A stretch of DNA of 64,000 nt, from assembly GCA_016713005.1 (NCBI GenBank), contig JADJPY010000001.1:620001-684000 (forward strand). The letters run 5' to 3'. Shown one piece after another: positions 33,236 to 42,548 of the stretch (its first letter is position 1; each line of letters opens with the position of its first letter). The notes beneath the pieces are model-generated. The model searched no databases, was not told the origin of the DNA, and was given only the letters and a program-made list of their open reading frames with translations. The stretch comes from Ramlibacter sp. GTDB lineage: Bacteria > Pseudomonadota > Gammaproteobacteria > Burkholderiales > Burkholderiaceae_C. A program made the translations under genes and the position numbers.

Positions 33236-35434
33236 ATGAAAAGCCTTCGCGCGGAGCACACCGACGCCGTTCCCGAACTGATCGCGGCGACGCAGGACAG
33301 CCTGCCCCGGCAGGACCAGGCGCTGGCGCGTGCGCGGGCATTTGCCGAGCCGCTGATTGCAGCAGAGACGCTGGACACGGGAGAGAACACGCTGGCCCAT
33401 GCGGACGCGGTGGCGGCGATCCTCAAGTCCATGGGGGGATCGGAGGCGATGCAGGCGGCCAGCTACCTGGTGTACGCCTGTGCCCACCTGAACAAGCCCC
33501 AGGAGGTGATTGCCAAGGCCTTTGGCGACAGTTTTGCGGCGCTGGCCCTTGAGACCAACAAGCTGGTGCGTGTGCAGCAGCTGTCGCGCGCAGCGGCCTC
33601 GTCGGCGCAACTGGTGGACGACCCAAAGGTGCAGACGGAAAACGTGCGCAAGATGCTGCTGGCGTTCTCGCGCGACCTGCGCGTCGTGATGTTGCGGCTG
33701 GCGTCCCGACTGCAGACGCTGCGCCACCACGCGGCCACCCGCACGGCCGCATCCCCCGGGGTGGCGCGCGAGTCGCTGCAGGTGTTTGCGCCGCTGGCCA
33801 ACCGGCTGGGCATCTGGCAGGTCAAGTGGGAGATGGAGGACCTCGCGTTCCGCTTCCTCGAGCCCGACACATATCGCAAGGTCGCAGGCTTGCTGGACGA
33901 AAAGCGTGTCGAGCGCGAAGCCTATGTGGAACAGCTGCGCCAGCGCCTGGAGCGCGAGCTGCAGGGCCAGGGCGTCCAGGCGGCGGTACATGGCCGCCCC
34001 AAGCACATCTACAGCATCGTGCGCAAGATGCGCGGCAAGGGGCTGGACTTCAGCCAGGTGTTTGACGTGCGGGCGCTGCGGGTGGTGGTGCGTACGGTGC
34101 CAGACTGCTATGCGGCTCTGGCCTGGGTGCATTCGCAATTCGTGCCGATCGCGCAGGAGTTTGACGACTACATCGCAAGGCCCAAGGCCAATGGCTACCA
34201 GTCGCTGCATACGGTGGTGCGGGACGGCGCGGGCCAGCCCATCGAAATCCAGATCCGCACGCAGGCCATGCACGATCACGCCGAGCATGGTGTGGCCGCT
34301 CACTGGGCCTACAAGGAAGCCGGTGCCAAGGGGTATGCGGGGGTGTTGGCCTCGGGCGAGTACGACGCGAAGATTGCGGTGCTTCGCCAGCTGCTGGCCT
34401 GGGAGCGTGATCTGGCCGGCGCCAGCCAGGGCCTGTTTGATGATCGCATCTATGTGTTGACGCCCGAGGCCGCGGTGGTCGAGCTGCCCCAGGGCGCCAC
34501 TCCGGTGGACTTTGCCTATTCCGTGCACACCAGCCTGGGACACCGCTGTCGCGGCGCGCGGGTGGACGGCGTCCTGGTGCCCCTGAACACCCCGCTGCAA
34601 AACGGCCAGACGGTGGAGATCACCACGGCGAAGGAGGGCGGCCCCTCGCGCGACTGGCTCAATGCCGAACTCGGCTTCCTGGCAAGCCACCGTGCCCGTG
34701 CCAAGGTCCGTGCCTGGTTCAACGAGCAGGTGCGTCACGAGACCATCGCCCGCGGCCGGGAATCCGTGGAGCGGCTGCTACAGCGCGCGGGCAGAACCGC
34801 GCTGCGCCTGGAAGACCTGGCCGGCCAGCTCGGATTCAAGTCGGCCGACGACCTGTTCGAGGTGGTGGGCAAGGACGAGTTCTCGCTGCGCAACATCGAG
34901 ACACTGCTCAATCCGCCCGATGCGCCACCGACGCCGGACGAGTTCCTGTTGCTCAAGAAGTCCCGCCTGTCCGACAAGCCTTCGCCCGGTGGTGTGCTGG
35001 TGGTGGGGGTGGACTCGCTGATGACCCAATTGGCCAAATGTTGCAAGCCAGCGCCCCCGGACGCGATCGGCGGGTTTGTCACCCGTGGCAAGGGCGTGAG
35101 CGTGCACCGAAGCGATTGCAGCAACTTTCGCGAGATGGCTGCGCGCAGCCCGGGGCGTGTGATCGACGTGGCCTGGGGGCAGGCGCGTGGCGAGGCCGCT
35201 GCCGTCTATCCGGTGGACGTGTCGGTCGAAGCAGCCGACCGCCAGGGCCTGCTGCGGGACATCTCCGAGGTATTCGCCAAGGAGAAGATGAACGTGACCG
35301 GCGTGCAGACCCAGTCCGTCAAAGGCACGGCGTGGATGACGTTCACCATCGAGATTGCCGATGCTGCCCGACTGCAGCGGGTCCTGGGCGTGGTGGCCGA
35401 GGTGCCGGGCGTGCGGTCGGCCCGCAGGCGATGA
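33236..35434 (+). CDS. relA: (p)ppGpp synthetase RelA
   Basis: 732 residues. The N-terminal HD region is degenerate: where SpoT has the catalytic His-Asp pair, this reads SYLVYACAHLN, so hydrolase activity is probably lost. The synthetase domain is intact (GRPKHIYSIVRKMRGKG, DVRALRVVVRTVPDCYAALAWVHS, ANGYQSLHTVV, EIQIRTQAMHDHAEHGVAAHW), followed by a TGS domain (IYVLTPEAAVVELPQGATPVDFAYSVH) and a C-terminal ACT domain. It makes the stringent alarmone when ribosomes stall. The start ATG 33236 is chosen from the conserved reading; other starts upstream run into the hydrolase gene. Confidence 0.93.
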   Translation: MKSLRAEHTDAVPELIAATQDSLPRQDQALARARAFAEPLIAAETLDTGENTLAHADAVAAILKSMGGSEAMQAASYLVYACAHLNKPQEVIAKAFGDSFAALALETNKLVRVQQLSRAAASSAQLVDDPKVQTENVRKMLLAFSRDLRVVMLRLASRLQTLRHHAATRTAASPGVARESLQVFAPLANRLGIWQVKWEMEDLAFRFLEPDTYRKVAGLLDEKRVEREAYVEQLRQRLERELQGQGVQAAVHGRPKHIYSIVRKMRGKGLDFSQVFDVRALRVVVRTVPDCYAALAWVHSQFVPIAQEFDDYIARPKANGYQSLHTVVRDGAGQPIEIQIRTQAMHDHAEHGVAAHWAYKEAGAKGYAGVLASGEYDAKIAVLRQLLAWERDLAGASQGLFDDRIYVLTPEAAVVELPQGATPVDFAYSVHTSLGHRCRGARVDGVLVPLNTPLQNGQTVEITTAKEGGPSRDWLNAELGFLASHRARAKVRAWFNEQVRHETIARGRESVERLLQRAGRTALRLEDLAGQLGFKSADDLFEVVGKDEFSLRNIETLLNPPDAPPTPDEFLLLKKSRLSDKPSPGGVLVVGVDSLMTQLAKCCKPAPPDAIGGFVTRGKGVSVHRSDCSNFREMAARSPGRVIDVAWGQARGEAAAVYPVDVSVEAADRQGLLRDISEVFAKEKMNVTGVQTQSVKGTAWMTFTIEIADAARLQRVLGVVAEVPGVRSARRR

Positions 35435-35473
35435 CTGCGCATCTGTTACACTGCAAGGCTCGGACAGACATTC

Positions 35474-35550
35474 AGGCGCGTAGCTCAGCTGGTTAGAGCA
35501 CCACCTTGACATGGTGGGGGTCGTTGGTTCGAGTCCAATCGCGCCTACCA
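35474..35550 (+). tRNA. tRNA-Val(GAC)
   Basis: 77 nt including CCA. Acceptor stem AGGCGCG pairs with CGCGCCT, D arm GCTCAGCTGGTTAGAGC, anticodon stem-loop CCACCTTGACATGGTGG with anticodon GAC (Val), T arm with GTTCGAGTC, and an encoded CCA. It starts 39 bases after the relA stop. Confidence 0.95.
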
Positions 35551-35689
35551 ATCCATTCGTTATCCATCCCTCGGCCGTCGTGCGCGGCGGCTCAGGGTTA
35601 TCCTTGGCCGGGCGTCCCGGGCACGCTCCTAGAATGCTCGCCAGCACGCAGCCACACTGCAGAACTGCGCCCGACCGAGGAGTTTCCCC

Positions 35690-36202
35690 GTGCAAACAAA
35701 AAAAAGCACCGCCGCCAAACCGGCGCAGCGCGTGATCAAGAAGTATCCCAACCGGCGTCTCTATGACACCGACACGTCAACCTACATCACGCTCACCGAA
35801 GTGAAGCAGCTGGTGCTGGACAACGAGTCGTTCGTGGTTCGTGACGCCAAGAGCAACGAGGATCTGACGCGCAGCATCCTGCTGCAGATCATCCTCGAAG
35901 AGGAAGCCGGCGGAGCACCGATGTTCAGCGAGGCGGCGCTGGCCAACATCATCCGCTTCTACGGCCATGCGGCCCAGGGCTTCATGGGCTCTTACCTCGA
36001 GAAGAACGTGCAGGCCTTCACCGACATCCAGGCCAAGCTGGCAGAACAATCCAAGAACGTCACCCCCGAGATGTGGGCGCAGTTCCTGAACATGCAGAAC
36101 CCGCTGATGCAGGGGATGATGGGCAACTACGTCGAGCAGTCCAAGAACATGTTCGAGAAGATGCAGGAGCAGATGTTCGGTGCTTTCGGGCTGAAGCGCT
36201 AG
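35690..36202 (+). CDS. phaR: Polyhydroxyalkanoate synthesis repressor PhaR
   Basis: 170 residues from GTG 35690, preceded by GAGGAG (about 35676). The N-terminal PHB/PHA accumulation regulator domain (KKYPNRRLYDTDTSTYITLTEVKQLV, then DLTRSILLQIILEEE) binds DNA and polyhydroxybutyrate granules. The helical C-terminus contains repeated M and Q. PhaR represses phasin and granule genes; it lies 3.5 kb from bdhA, another polyhydroxybutyrate gene. Confidence 0.95.
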   Translation: MQTKKSTAAKPAQRVIKKYPNRRLYDTDTSTYITLTEVKQLVLDNESFVVRDAKSNEDLTRSILLQIILEEEAGGAPMFSEAALANIIRFYGHAAQGFMGSYLEKNVQAFTDIQAKLAEQSKNVTPEMWAQFLNMQNPLMQGMMGNYVEQSKNMFEKMQEQMFGAFGLKR

Positions 36203-36230
36203 ATTGCCGCGGAACTGGGACAATACGGGG

Positions 36231-37637
36231 ATGAGCGAAGTTCTCTCCCCGCAAGCCAAGGCACCCAAGGTCGGTTTTGTCAGCCTGGGCTGCCCCAAGG
36301 CCCTGACCGATTCCGAACTCATCCTCACGCAGCTCAGCGCCGAGGGCTATGAGACCTCCAAGACGTTTGAAGGCGCTGACCTGGTCATTGTCAATACCTG
36401 CGGGTTCATTGACGACGCAGTGCGCGAAAGCCTGGACACCATTGGCGAGGCGCTGGCATCCAACGGCCGAGTCATCGTCACCGGCTGCCTGGGTGCCCGC
36501 GCCGGCGACGGCGGCGGCAACCTGGTGCGCGAGATGCATCCCAGCGTGCTGGCGGTCACCGGCCCGCACGCCACCCAGGAGGTGATGGATGCGGTGCATG
36601 CGAACCTGCCCAAGCCGCACGACCCTTTTGTGGACCTGGTGCCCGACCCGCGCGCCGGCACATTTGGTGTGGCCGGCATCAAGCTCACGCCGCGCCACTA
36701 TGCGTATCTGAAGATCAGCGAGGGCTGCAACCACCGCTGCACCTTCTGCATCATCCCGTCGATGCGTGGCGATCTTGTCTCGCGGCCCGTCGGTGATGTG
36801 CTCAAGGAAGCCCGGGCCCTGTTCGAAGGTGGTGTGAAAGAGCTGCTGGTGATCAGCCAGGACACCTCGGCCTACGGCGTGGACGTGAAGTACCGCACCG
36901 GTTTCTGGGACGGCAAGCCGGTGAAGACGCGCATGCTGGATCTGGTGCAGGCGCTGGGCGAACTGGCCGAGCCGCATGGCGCCTGGGTCCGCCTGCATTA
37001 CGTGTACCCGTACCCGTCTGTGGACGACGTGGTTCCGCTGATGGCCACCGGCAAGGTGCTCCCGTACCTGGATGTGCCGCTGCAGCACAGCCACCCAGAT
37101 GTCCTGCGCCGGATGAAGCGGCCTGCTTCGGGCGAGAAAAACCTCGAGCGCATCCTGCGCTGGCGCGAAGCCTGCCCCGAGATCGTGGTGCGCAGCACGT
37201 TCATTGCCGGTTTCCCCGGCGAGACGGAAGCCGAGTTCCAGCACCTGCTGGACTTCGTGCGCGAGGCACAGATTGATCGCGCAGGCTGCTTCGCGTATTC
37301 GGCGGTGAACGGTGCCGCGGCCAATGAACTGCCGGGGATGTTGCCGCTGGAACTGCGCGAGGAACGCCGCGCGCGATTCATGGCGGTGGCCGAAGAGGTT
37401 TCCGTCGCGCGGCTGCGCCGGCGCATCGGTGCCACCATGCAGGTGCTGGTGGATTCGGCGCCGGGGCTGGGACGCAAGGGCGGCGTGGGCCGCAGCTATG
37501 CCGACGCGCCGGAGATCGACGGCATCGTGCGGTTGCTGCCGCCCGAGAAAATCAGCAAGACGCTCAAGGTGGGGGAGTTCACGCGCGCGCGTGTGGTCGC
37601 CGCCGAGGGCCATGACCTGATCGCGGTGCCGGTCTGA
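36231..37637 (+). CDS. rimO: Ribosomal protein uS12 methylthiotransferase RimO
   Basis: 468 residues. An N-terminal UPF0004 domain holds the three cysteines of the second [4Fe-4S] cluster (LGCPKA, NTCGF, TGCLGA), then the radical-SAM motif CNHRCTFC, and a C-terminal TRAM domain. It methylthiolates Asp in ribosomal protein S12. GCPKALTDSE is the RimO rather than MiaB version. ATG 36231 is used; it has no clear Shine-Dalgarno. Confidence 0.95.
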   Translation: MSEVLSPQAKAPKVGFVSLGCPKALTDSELILTQLSAEGYETSKTFEGADLVIVNTCGFIDDAVRESLDTIGEALASNGRVIVTGCLGARAGDGGGNLVREMHPSVLAVTGPHATQEVMDAVHANLPKPHDPFVDLVPDPRAGTFGVAGIKLTPRHYAYLKISEGCNHRCTFCIIPSMRGDLVSRPVGDVLKEARALFEGGVKELLVISQDTSAYGVDVKYRTGFWDGKPVKTRMLDLVQALGELAEPHGAWVRLHYVYPYPSVDDVVPLMATGKVLPYLDVPLQHSHPDVLRRMKRPASGEKNLERILRWREACPEIVVRSTFIAGFPGETEAEFQHLLDFVREAQIDRAGCFAYSAVNGAAANELPGMLPLELREERRARFMAVAEEVSVARLRRRIGATMQVLVDSAPGLGRKGGVGRSYADAPEIDGIVRLLPPEKISKTLKVGEFTRARVVAAEGHDLIAVPV

Positions 37638-37653
37638 AATACGGTCACCACAA

Positions 37654-37682
37654 CAAAAAAAGCCGCCCTGTCGGGGGCGGCT
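37654..37682 (-). terminator. Intrinsic terminator of tRNA-Leu
   Basis: Stem AGCCGCCC (37661-37668) with GGGCGGCT (37675-37682), loop of six, then seven T on the minus strand (37654-37660). Confidence 0.85.
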
Positions 37683-37697
37683 TCATTCACTTATATT

Positions 37698-37782
<85 letters not shown>

Positions 37783-37814
37783 ATTTCAGGAAAGAAAGGC
37801 ATTGTATCAAAACT

Positions 37815-40073
37815 GTGAGCCACCCCAGCGGACTGCTGGACGAAATTGAAGGAACCATCCAGGGACACCGCGATGGACACGGCTTTGTTGTCCGCGACGA
37901 CGGCGAACCCGACATCTACCTGCCTCCCAACGAGATGCGGGCCGTGCTGCACAAGGACCGCGTCAAGGCGCGCATCGTGCGCCAGGACCGCAAGGGCCGC
38001 CCTGAGGGCCGGGTGGTGGAGATCGTCGAACGCCCCGCGCAACCCATCATCGGACGGCTGCTGCACGAAAGCGGCATCTGGCTGGTGGCGCCCGAGGACA
38101 AGCGCTACGGCCAGGACGTGATGATCCCCAAGGCCGCCACCGGCATGGCCAAGCCTGGCCAGGTGGTGGTGGTCGAACTGACCGAGCCGCCCAGCCTGTA
38201 CGGACAGCCCGTGGGGCGCGTGCGGGAAGTTCTGGGCGAGATCGACGACCCGGGCATGGAGATCGAAATCGCCGTGCGCAAGTACGGCGTGCCGCATGAG
38301 TTCTCCGAGGCCTGCATCGCGCTGGCCCGCACGCTCCCCGACAAGGTCCGCCCGGCCGACCACCGCCACCGTGTGGACCTGACGGATGTGCCGCTGGTCA
38401 CCATCGATGGAGAGGACGCGCGCGACTTTGACGATGCCGTCTATTGCGAGCCCGCCAAGGTGGGCCGCGGCAAGGGCTGGCGCCTGCTGGTGGCGATTGC
38501 CGACGTGAGCCACTATGTGGAAACCGGCAGCGCCATCGACATCGACGCGTACGACCGCGCCACCAGCGTGTACTTTCCGCGCCGGGTGATCCCGATGCTG
38601 CCGGAGAAGCTGTCCAACGGCTTGTGCTCGCTCAACCCGGAAGTCGAACGCCTGTGCATGGTCTGCGACATGCTGGTCACCGCCAGCGGCGACATCCACG
38701 CCTACCAGTTCTACCCCGCGGTGATGTGGAGCCACGCGCGCTTCACCTACACCGAGGTGGCGACCATCCTGGCCAACACGCGCGGCCCCGAGGCCACGCG
38801 GCGCAAGGACCTGGTGCCCCACCTGCTGGACCTGCACGACGTCTACCGGGCGCTGCTCAAGGCGCGTGGTGTGCGTGGTGCGGTCGATTTCGAGACCACC
38901 GAGACACAGATCGTGTGCGACGAATCCGGGCGCATCGAGAAGATCGTGCCGCGCGTGCGCAACGAGGCCCACCGGTTGATCGAAGAGGCCATGCTGGCCG
39001 CCAATGTCTGCACCGCCGACTTCATCGCCGAGAGCAAGCACGCCGGCCTGTACCGGGTGCACGAAGGCCCGACGCCCGAGAAGAAGGAACTGCTGCGCAA
39101 TTACCTCAAGGCCATCGGCGTGGGCCTGACCATCAGCGAGGAGCCGGTGCCCGGCGAGTTCCAGGCGATCGCGCAGGCGACCAAGGACCGGCCCGATGCG
39201 CAGCAGATCCACACCATGCTGCTGCGCTCGATGCAGCAGGCCATCTACACGCCCATCAACAGCGGGCACTTCGGCCTGGCGTTCGAGGCCTACACGCACT
39301 TCACCAGCCCGATCCGGCGCTACCCCGACCTGCTGGTGCACCGCGTCATCAAGGCGGTGCTCAACAAGACGAAGTACCAGCTGCCGGTGTTGCCCACCCC
39401 AGGCGAGGCGCAGGAGAAGCTGGCCCGTCGCCTGGCATCCCGTGTCAAGCCGCCCGGCACCAAGCCGCGCAAGGCCGGTGTGGACCAGCTCGCCTGGGAG
39501 GCCGCTGGCCTGCACTGCAGCGCCAATGAGCGCCGCGCCGACGAGGCCAGCCGCGATGTGGAGGCCTGGCTCAAGTGCAAGTACATGCGCGAGCACCTGG
39601 GCGAGGAGTTCGGCGGCGTGGTCACTTCGGCCACGAGCTTCGGCATCTTCGTGACACTGGACGCCCTGTACGTCGAGGGGCTGGTGCACATCACCGAACT
39701 GGGTGGCGAGTACTTCCGCTTCGACGAGGCGCGCCAGGAGCTGCGCGGCGAGCGCACCGGCATCCGCTATGCCATCGGCACGCGGGTGCGGGTGCAGGTC
39801 AGCCGCGTCGACCTGGACGGTCGAAAGATCGACTTCCGTCTGGTGCACGAGGGCGAAGAGCTCACCGGGCGGGCGATGCGCGAAAAGGGTGTGGCGCCCG
39901 GTGGCGCGCCGGCCAAGGCCTCCGAGCGGCGGGGTACCCGCAAGGCGGGGCAAAAGGTCGCCCCGGCCCCGGACTCACGCACGCTGCCTTCGCCGATCCA
40001 GGCGCTGAAGGCGTCGGTCAAAAAGGCCGCCGGACGCAAGAAGAGCTCCCGGGCGGGCAAATCCCGCCGCTGA
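37815..40073 (+). CDS. rnr: Ribonuclease R
   Basis: 752 residues from GTG 37815. Ribonuclease R is a processive 3'-5' exoribonuclease acting on structured RNA. Cold-shock-like domains at the start (GTIQGHRDGHGFV), RNB catalytic domain with the metal-binding motif IDGEDARDFDDAVY (around residue 197), an S1 domain near the end (GEEFGGVVTSATSFGIFVTLDALYVEGLVHI), and a Lys/Arg/Ala-rich tail ending RAGKSRR, which is typical. Starts upstream of 37815 lie inside tRNA-Leu on the other strand and were rejected. Confidence 0.95.
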   Translation: MSHPSGLLDEIEGTIQGHRDGHGFVVRDDGEPDIYLPPNEMRAVLHKDRVKARIVRQDRKGRPEGRVVEIVERPAQPIIGRLLHESGIWLVAPEDKRYGQDVMIPKAATGMAKPGQVVVVELTEPPSLYGQPVGRVREVLGEIDDPGMEIEIAVRKYGVPHEFSEACIALARTLPDKVRPADHRHRVDLTDVPLVTIDGEDARDFDDAVYCEPAKVGRGKGWRLLVAIADVSHYVETGSAIDIDAYDRATSVYFPRRVIPMLPEKLSNGLCSLNPEVERLCMVCDMLVTASGDIHAYQFYPAVMWSHARFTYTEVATILANTRGPEATRRKDLVPHLLDLHDVYRALLKARGVRGAVDFETTETQIVCDESGRIEKIVPRVRNEAHRLIEEAMLAANVCTADFIAESKHAGLYRVHEGPTPEKKELLRNYLKAIGVGLTISEEPVPGEFQAIAQATKDRPDAQQIHTMLLRSMQQAIYTPINSGHFGLAFEAYTHFTSPIRRYPDLLVHRVIKAVLNKTKYQLPVLPTPGEAQEKLARRLASRVKPPGTKPRKAGVDQLAWEAAGLHCSANERRADEASRDVEAWLKCKYMREHLGEEFGGVVTSATSFGIFVTLDALYVEGLVHITELGGEYFRFDEARQELRGERTGIRYAIGTRVRVQVSRVDLDGRKIDFRLVHEGEELTGRAMREKGVAPGGAPAKASERRGTRKAGQKVAPAPDSRTLPSPIQALKASVKKAAGRKKSSRAGKSRR

Positions 40074-40126
40074 CAGACACACCGCCGCTGGATCGCCGCC
40101 GCTGAACATTTCCCAGGAGCCGGACC

Positions 40127-40879
40127 ATGGACACATTCCGTGTTGCCCTCGTCACCGGTGCTGGCACCGGCATCGGCCGCGCTGCGGCCCTCGCCCTGCT
40201 GGGCGCCGGCTGGCGCGTCGTGCTGGCCGGGCGCCGGCGTGAGCCGCTTGACGGTGTGGTGACCGAAAGCGGCGCGGGCGCACGCGCGCTGGCCGTGCCC
40301 GCCGATGTGGCCGATCCGGCCTCGGTGCAGGCGCTGTTCGCCGCCACCACCGGCGCGTTTGGCCGGCTGGACCTGCTGTTCAACAACGCCGGGGTCAATG
40401 CGCCTGGCGTGCCGCTGGAAGACCTGACGATTGAGCAGTGGAAGAACGTGGTGGACATCAACCTGAGCGGGATGTTCTATTGCATCCAGCAGGCGTTTCG
40501 CGTGATGAAGGCGCAAAGCCCCCGCGGCGGACGCATCATCAACAACGGTTCGATCTCGGCGCACACGCCGCGGCCCAATTCGATTGCCTACACGGCGACC
40601 AAGCACGCCGTGATGGGGCTGACCAAGACAGCCTCGCTGGACGGGCGCAAGTACGACATCGCCGTGGGGCAGATTGATGTGGGCAACGCCGCCACCGAGA
40701 TGGCGATGCGCATGGCCAAGGGTGTGCCGCAGGCCAATGGCGAGATCGCCGTGGAGCCGCTGATGGACGTGGCCGTGGTGGGCCAGTCGGTGCTGTACAT
40801 GGCCAACCTGCCGCTGGAGGCCAACGTGATGTTCCATACCGTCATGGCCACCAAGATGCCGTTCGCCGGGCGCGGCTGA
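40127..40879 (+). CDS. Short-chain dehydrogenase/reductase
   Basis: 250 residues: TGAGTGIGRA cofactor loop, NNAGVNAPGV, catalytic SISAHTPRPNSIAYTATKHAV (Ser, Tyr, Lys), and a short C-terminus. The substrate cannot be judged. A ribosome-binding site CCAGGAGCC precedes ATG 40127. It lies 53 bases after rnr and is followed by a copy of the dispersed repeat. Confidence 0.9.
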   Translation: MDTFRVALVTGAGTGIGRAAALALLGAGWRVVLAGRRREPLDGVVTESGAGARALAVPADVADPASVQALFAATTGAFGRLDLLFNNAGVNAPGVPLEDLTIEQWKNVVDINLSGMFYCIQQAFRVMKAQSPRGGRIINNGSISAHTPRPNSIAYTATKHAVMGLTKTASLDGRKYDIAVGQIDVGNAATEMAMRMAKGVPQANGEIAVEPLMDVAVVGQSVLYMANLPLEANVMFHTVMATKMPFAGRG

Positions 40880-40902
40880 AGCGCTGCCCGCTCTGCGGGT
40901 TT

Positions 40903-40958
40903 GCTATCGTTTTTGTAGCGGGTCCGCCAGAATCGACAGGGGCTGGAGCCGGTTTTCT
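40903..40958 (-). repeat. Dispersed repeat, copy 7 (reverse, intergenic)
   Basis: GCTATCGTTTTTGTAGCGGGTCC, then GGGGCTGGAGCCGGTTTTCT. It sits between the SDR gene and the end of the nnrE/nnrD gene, six bases from its stop. Confidence 0.75.
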
Positions 40959-40964
40959 CTTGAA

Positions 40965-42503
40965 CTACAGGCTTGAGGCCAGTGCGCCGGCGGTCAGCGT
41001 CCGGTCGTCCGGCCAGCGGTCGGCGACGCCCGCATGGCGAGCCACGGCACTGCAGGCCGCCTCCCGCACAGGCATCCCTGCCGCCAGCAGCGCACCCACC
41101 AGCCCGGCCAGCACGTCGCCCGTCCCGCCAGTGGCCAGGCGGGCATTGCCGCCGGCACAGATGACGGGCAACTGGTCCGGCGCGGCAGTGACCGTGCCCG
41201 AACCCTTGAGCACGACCACGGACCCGAAGCGCTGCACGAGGGTCTGCGCAGCGCCGAGGCGGTCCGCTTGCACGGCAGCTGTGGTGCTGCCGAGCAGCCG
41301 CGCGGCTTCCAGCGGGTGGGGGGTCAGCACGGTCGCAGCGCCGCGCCGGCCGCGGGCAGCCAGCAGGGTCTGCAAGGCGGAATCGGCGGCGATGGCATTG
41401 AGCGCGTCGGCGTCCAGCACCAGCCGGGCCGCCGTGGACAACACGCGTGGCAGCACGCCACGCACCGCGTCGCCGCCACCGCAGCCGCACACCACCGTCA
41501 GCGCATAAAAGTCCAGCGCGTCTGCCTCTCGGTACATCAGTTCGGGTTGCTGCGCGTCCACGCCTGCGCCATGTCCGTCCAGCAGCGCCACGAACACCCG
41601 GCCGGCACCGCCATGCAGCGCCGCACGTCCCGCCAGCAATGCCGCACCCGTCATGCCGGGGGCGCCGCCGATCACGGCCACATCGCCGTAGCTGCCCTTG
41701 TGCGAAGCGTGCGGACCGTGGGCGCGCGCCGCGCCGCCGTCCAGGCTGCCCTCCAGGCCCAGCCACGCGGTGGGAGGTAACTTGTCCGCGCCGCTGGACA
41801 GGTCGTCCCACCAGACCTGGCCTGCGCGGTCACGCCCGTCGGCCGTGAAGAGCCCTGGTTTGAGTGTGAGCAGGCTCAACGTGTGCCTTGTGCCATTTTT
41901 CAGGGGAAATTGGCCTGCAGCCCCCGTCGATGCTGGCTTATCCGCTATCAAAAAGTGAGCGGAATTGCCGGTGTCGGCGTCCAGCCCGGAGGGCAGGTCC
42001 ACGTTCAGCAGCGGCGCGTGGCCGTCGTTCAGCCGCGCCAGCCAGTGTGCCAGCCGTGCGTCGCTGCTCCCTGCCGTGCGCCCGGCGCCGGCGGCGCGAA
42101 ATCCCAGCCCGAGCAGGGCGTCTACCCCGAGGTCGTACTCGGAGGGCGGCGCATCGGCAAACGCCACGCCAGCGGCGCGGGCGCGGGCCAGCGAGGCGAG
42201 CGCGTCTGCTGGCGATGTGGCCTCGTCGCCCAGCCAGGTCAACACCGGTTGCTTGCCCCAGGCCTGAAGATGCAATGCGGCCTCAAAGCCGTCGCCGCCG
42301 TTGTTGCCGCGCCCGCAGGCGATCCAGAACACCTGGCCATGCGGCGCCAGTGCCAGCGCCAGCCGGGCGACGGCCAGCCCGGCGCGCTGCATCAGGGTGT
42401 GGGAGGGCAGGGTGGCGGCCACCACGGCTTCCAGGTGTTGCGTGGCAGCGCGGTCATGCAGCGGCCAGGCGCGCTCGGGGGTGATGCGGTGCAGCGGGGG
42501 CAT
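40965..42503 (-). CDS. nnrD: Bifunctional NAD(P)H-hydrate epimerase / ADP-dependent NAD(P)H-hydrate dehydratase
   Basis: 512 residues. N-terminal YjeF epimerase domain: ACGRGNNGGDGFEAALHL motif around residue 62. C-terminal dehydratase domain: GGAPGMTGAALLAGRAALHGGAGRVF, GCGGGDAVRG, VLTPHPLEAARLL, and NARLATGGTGDVLAG. The two activities repair hydrated NADH/NADPH. A dispersed repeat (41904-41960) lies in the linker and is translated as HFLIADKPASTGAAGQF. Fused forms are normal in many bacteria. Confidence 0.92.
   Translation of the reverse strand: MPPLHRITPERAWPLHDRAATQHLEAVVAATLPSHTLMQRAGLAVARLALALAPHGQVFWIACGRGNNGGDGFEAALHLQAWGKQPVLTWLGDEATSPADALASLARARAAGVAFADAPPSEYDLGVDALLGLGFRAAGAGRTAGSSDARLAHWLARLNDGHAPLLNVDLPSGLDADTGNSAHFLIADKPASTGAAGQFPLKNGTRHTLSLLTLKPGLFTADGRDRAGQVWWDDLSSGADKLPPTAWLGLEGSLDGGAARAHGPHASHKGSYGDVAVIGGAPGMTGAALLAGRAALHGGAGRVFVALLDGHGAGVDAQQPELMYREADALDFYALTVVCGCGGGDAVRGVLPRVLSTAARLVLDADALNAIAADSALQTLLAARGRRGAATVLTPHPLEAARLLGSTTAAVQADRLGAAQTLVQRFGSVVVLKGSGTVTAAPDQLPVICAGGNARLATGGTGDVLAGLVGALLAAGMPVREAACSAVARHAGVADRWPDDRTLTAGALASSL
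41904..41960 (+). repeat. Dispersed repeat, copy 8 (forward, inside nnrE/nnrD)
   Basis: GGAAATTGGCCTGCAGCCCCC followed by GCTGGCTTATCCGCTATCAAAAAGTGAGC. It is on the plus strand, so the gene on the minus strand reads its complement, as phoR does. Confidence 0.75.
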
Positions 42504-42548
42504 GAGGGGATTGTGCCGCCTGAGGCCTGCCGCTGGCCACCCGTGCGA

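Noticed and set aside
33236..33700. RelA as a bifunctional SpoT-type enzyme
   Set aside because: The HD catalytic residues are replaced (SYLVYACAHLN), so synthetase-only RelA is the better call.
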